A stretch of 15,665 nt of DNA, taken from assembly GCA_018623955.1 (NCBI GenBank), contig JAAZUX010000002.1, forward strand, positions 1 through 15,665. Reading direction: 5' to 3'. The position numbers were made by a program, and so were the translations under genes. The DNA is from Flavobacteriaceae bacterium. GTDB taxonomy: Bacteria; Bacteroidota; Bacteroidia; Flavobacteriales; Flavobacteriaceae. This document shows positions 14,737 through 15,665 of this stretch, piece by piece. A model generated the notes under the pieces. The model was not told the DNA's origin. It worked only from the letters and a program-made list of their open reading frames with translations, and made no database searches. Position 1 is the stretch's first letter. Every line of letters starts with the position of its first letter.

Positions 14737-15665
14737 ATGAAGCGGAGCTTGGGAATTGCAATTACTTTCACTGTTTTATTATTTGGGCTGCTTCTGATTC
14801 CTCTTGATGGTAATACAGACAACACTTTTTTGTTTTTCCTTGGAAGGTTTCACCCCATCATTCTCCACCTACCCATTGGTGCATTGATGGTTCTACTTTT
14901 GATGGAAATCATCAACAAGTTTCGCCCCGAACTGAATTTAGATGCTGCTTGTAAAATTTTACTTTGGTTTTCGGTATTCAGTATCATACCCACCATCACA
15001 TTGGGTTTTCTTTTGGCCTCAAGTGGAAGTTATGATGACGAATTGTTGAACTTTCACAAGTGGCTCGGTTGGTTTACTGCTTTGATTTGTGTTTGGCTGG
15101 TGGTGTTTCGTCAAAAAAAATCGACCCCGTCCGACGGGCAGTCTCGTTTTTACTATTTCTTTTTGTCCATCAATGTAGCACTGTTATCCTTGGCCGGTCA
15201 TTATGGAGGTTATCTAACTCATGGGGAAGACTATTTGACCAAGTACATGCCTTCGGCCATGAAAAACTTCTTGAACATTGACAAGATAGACCATGAGTAT
15301 CTGGTCATCAACACTGTGCTTGATTCTACTTCCAAAGAAGCATTACACTATAAAAACAACATCAGACCCATTGTGGAAACCTATTGCTTCGAATGCCATG
15401 GGGAGGAGAAACAAAAGGGAGACATGCGACTGGACACATTGCACTGGAACATGATGAATGGACGTGATGCCGAAAGATGGCACTCTGCTCTGAATGTGAT
15501 CAACTTGGGAGAAATGCCTCCGAAAAAAAAGCCACAATTAAAAGACGAAGAGCGTCGCGAACTGGTCAGTTGGTTGTCAGACAATCTTCAAAAAGCCGCC
15601 ATAGCCAAACGAAAGGATAATAAAAGTGTAATGCGCAGGTTGACCAAAGCCCAATACACCAACAG
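14737..15665 (+). CDS. DUF2231-type membrane domain fused to a PSCyt1-like cytochrome c and the start of a DUF1587-like domain (C-terminus beyond the window)
   Basis: Translated from the ATG at 14737; 309 codons are open to the right edge. The N-terminal 160 residues are a multi-helix membrane domain with helices at about 6-22, 41-59, 74-94, 108-125 and 138-155. It carries the DUF2231-like motif GRFHPIILHLPIGAL (36-50) and GHYGGYLTHGEDYL (154-167). Repeated histidines (39, 44, 107, 155, 162) are candidate haem or metal ligands. After a linker comes a c-type haem site CFECH at 217-221 with GEMPP at 258-262, where Met260 is a likely second axial ligand, as in planctomycete cytochrome C (PSCyt1) domains. 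MRRLTKAQYTN at 299-309 matches the opening of DUF1587, which normally leads into DUF1592/DUF1588/DUF1585 modules. This suggests a large membrane-tethered redox protein acting in the periplasm. Its function is unknown. A TAAATTTA element lies at 14682-14689. Confidence 0.85.
   Translation, partial: MKRSLGIAITFTVLLFGLLLIPLDGNTDNTFLFFLGRFHPIILHLPIGALMVLLLMEIINKFRPELNLDAACKILLWFSVFSIIPTITLGFLLASSGSYDDELLNFHKWLGWFTALICVWLVVFRQKKSTPSDGQSRFYYFFLSINVALLSLAGHYGGYLTHGEDYLTKYMPSAMKNFLNIDKIDHEYLVINTVLDSTSKEALHYKNNIRPIVETYCFECHGEEKQKGDMRLDTLHWNMMNGRDAERWHSALNVINLGEMPPKKKPQLKDEERRELVSWLSDNLQKAAIAKRKDNKSVMRRLTKAQYTN

Noticed and set aside
15060..15281. 73-codon plus-strand open frame
   Set aside because: Out-of-frame shadow of the membrane-cytochrome gene, whose frame carries the DUF2231 and CFECH motifs.
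1..15665. CRISPR array, tRNA/rRNA, insertion sequence or prophage
   Set aside because: No regularly spaced repeats, no tRNA cloverleaf, no transposase, integrase or phage motif, and no long terminal repeats were seen on either strand by eye.

Overview
The window is most likely chromosomal DNA from a free-living, probably marine member of the Bacteroidota. The evidence is its AT-rich composition, three exact TAnnTTTG promoter -7 elements, a general lack of Shine-Dalgarno sequences, several lipoprotein signal peptides ending in (F/L)SC, and a gene content of sulfatases, a Gfo/Idh/MocA oxidoreductase and a planctomycete-type cytochrome c protein. I cannot name genus or family. No tRNA, rRNA, CRISPR array, transposase or phage gene is visible.

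Layout. (1) Positions 1-1130, minus strand: the 5' part of a lipoprotein S1 sulfatase resembling heparan N-sulfatases, running off the left edge. It is clearly more AT-rich than the rest. (2) 1131-1429: divergent AT-rich intergenic region. (3) 1430-4674, plus strand: a tight three-gene operon of a Tat-type Gfo/Idh/MocA oxidoreductase, a galactokinase-like GHMP kinase and a sugar-1-phosphate nucleotidylyltransferase. It looks like a route from a free sugar to an NDP-sugar. (4) 4853-8203, plus strand: a circularly permuted ATP-grasp protein, an alpha-E protein and a transglutaminase-like protein in one operon behind an exact -7 element. This is a known but biochemically unresolved system, predicted to make and handle amide or peptide bonds. 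The transglutaminase ends in seven glutamines. (5) 8313-9050: a Bax inhibitor-1 family membrane protein with its own promoter. (6) 9157-10794: a lipoprotein arylsulfate sulfotransferase with the catalytic His/Arg set conserved. (7) 10805-12171, minus strand: an alpha/beta hydrolase followed by a small secreted protein of unknown function, convergent with the sulfotransferase. (8) 12372-12881: an NTF2/SnoaL-like lipoprotein ending in a clear intrinsic terminator. (9) 12978-14591: a second S1 sulfatase, iduronate-2-sulfatase-like. (10) 14737 to the right edge: a DUF2231-type membrane domain fused to a c-type cytochrome domain and the start of a DUF1587-like domain.

Functional reading. Two sulfatases of different subtypes and a sulfotransferase suggest extracytoplasmic handling of sulfated substrates. 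The kinase/nucleotidylyltransferase pair could recycle a released sugar. The ATP-grasp/alpha-E/transglutaminase operon is a separate module. Links between modules are inferred only from proximity. The least understood parts are the Gln-tailed transglutaminase module, the unassigned kinase/nucleotidylyltransferase operon and the membrane-cytochrome fusion.
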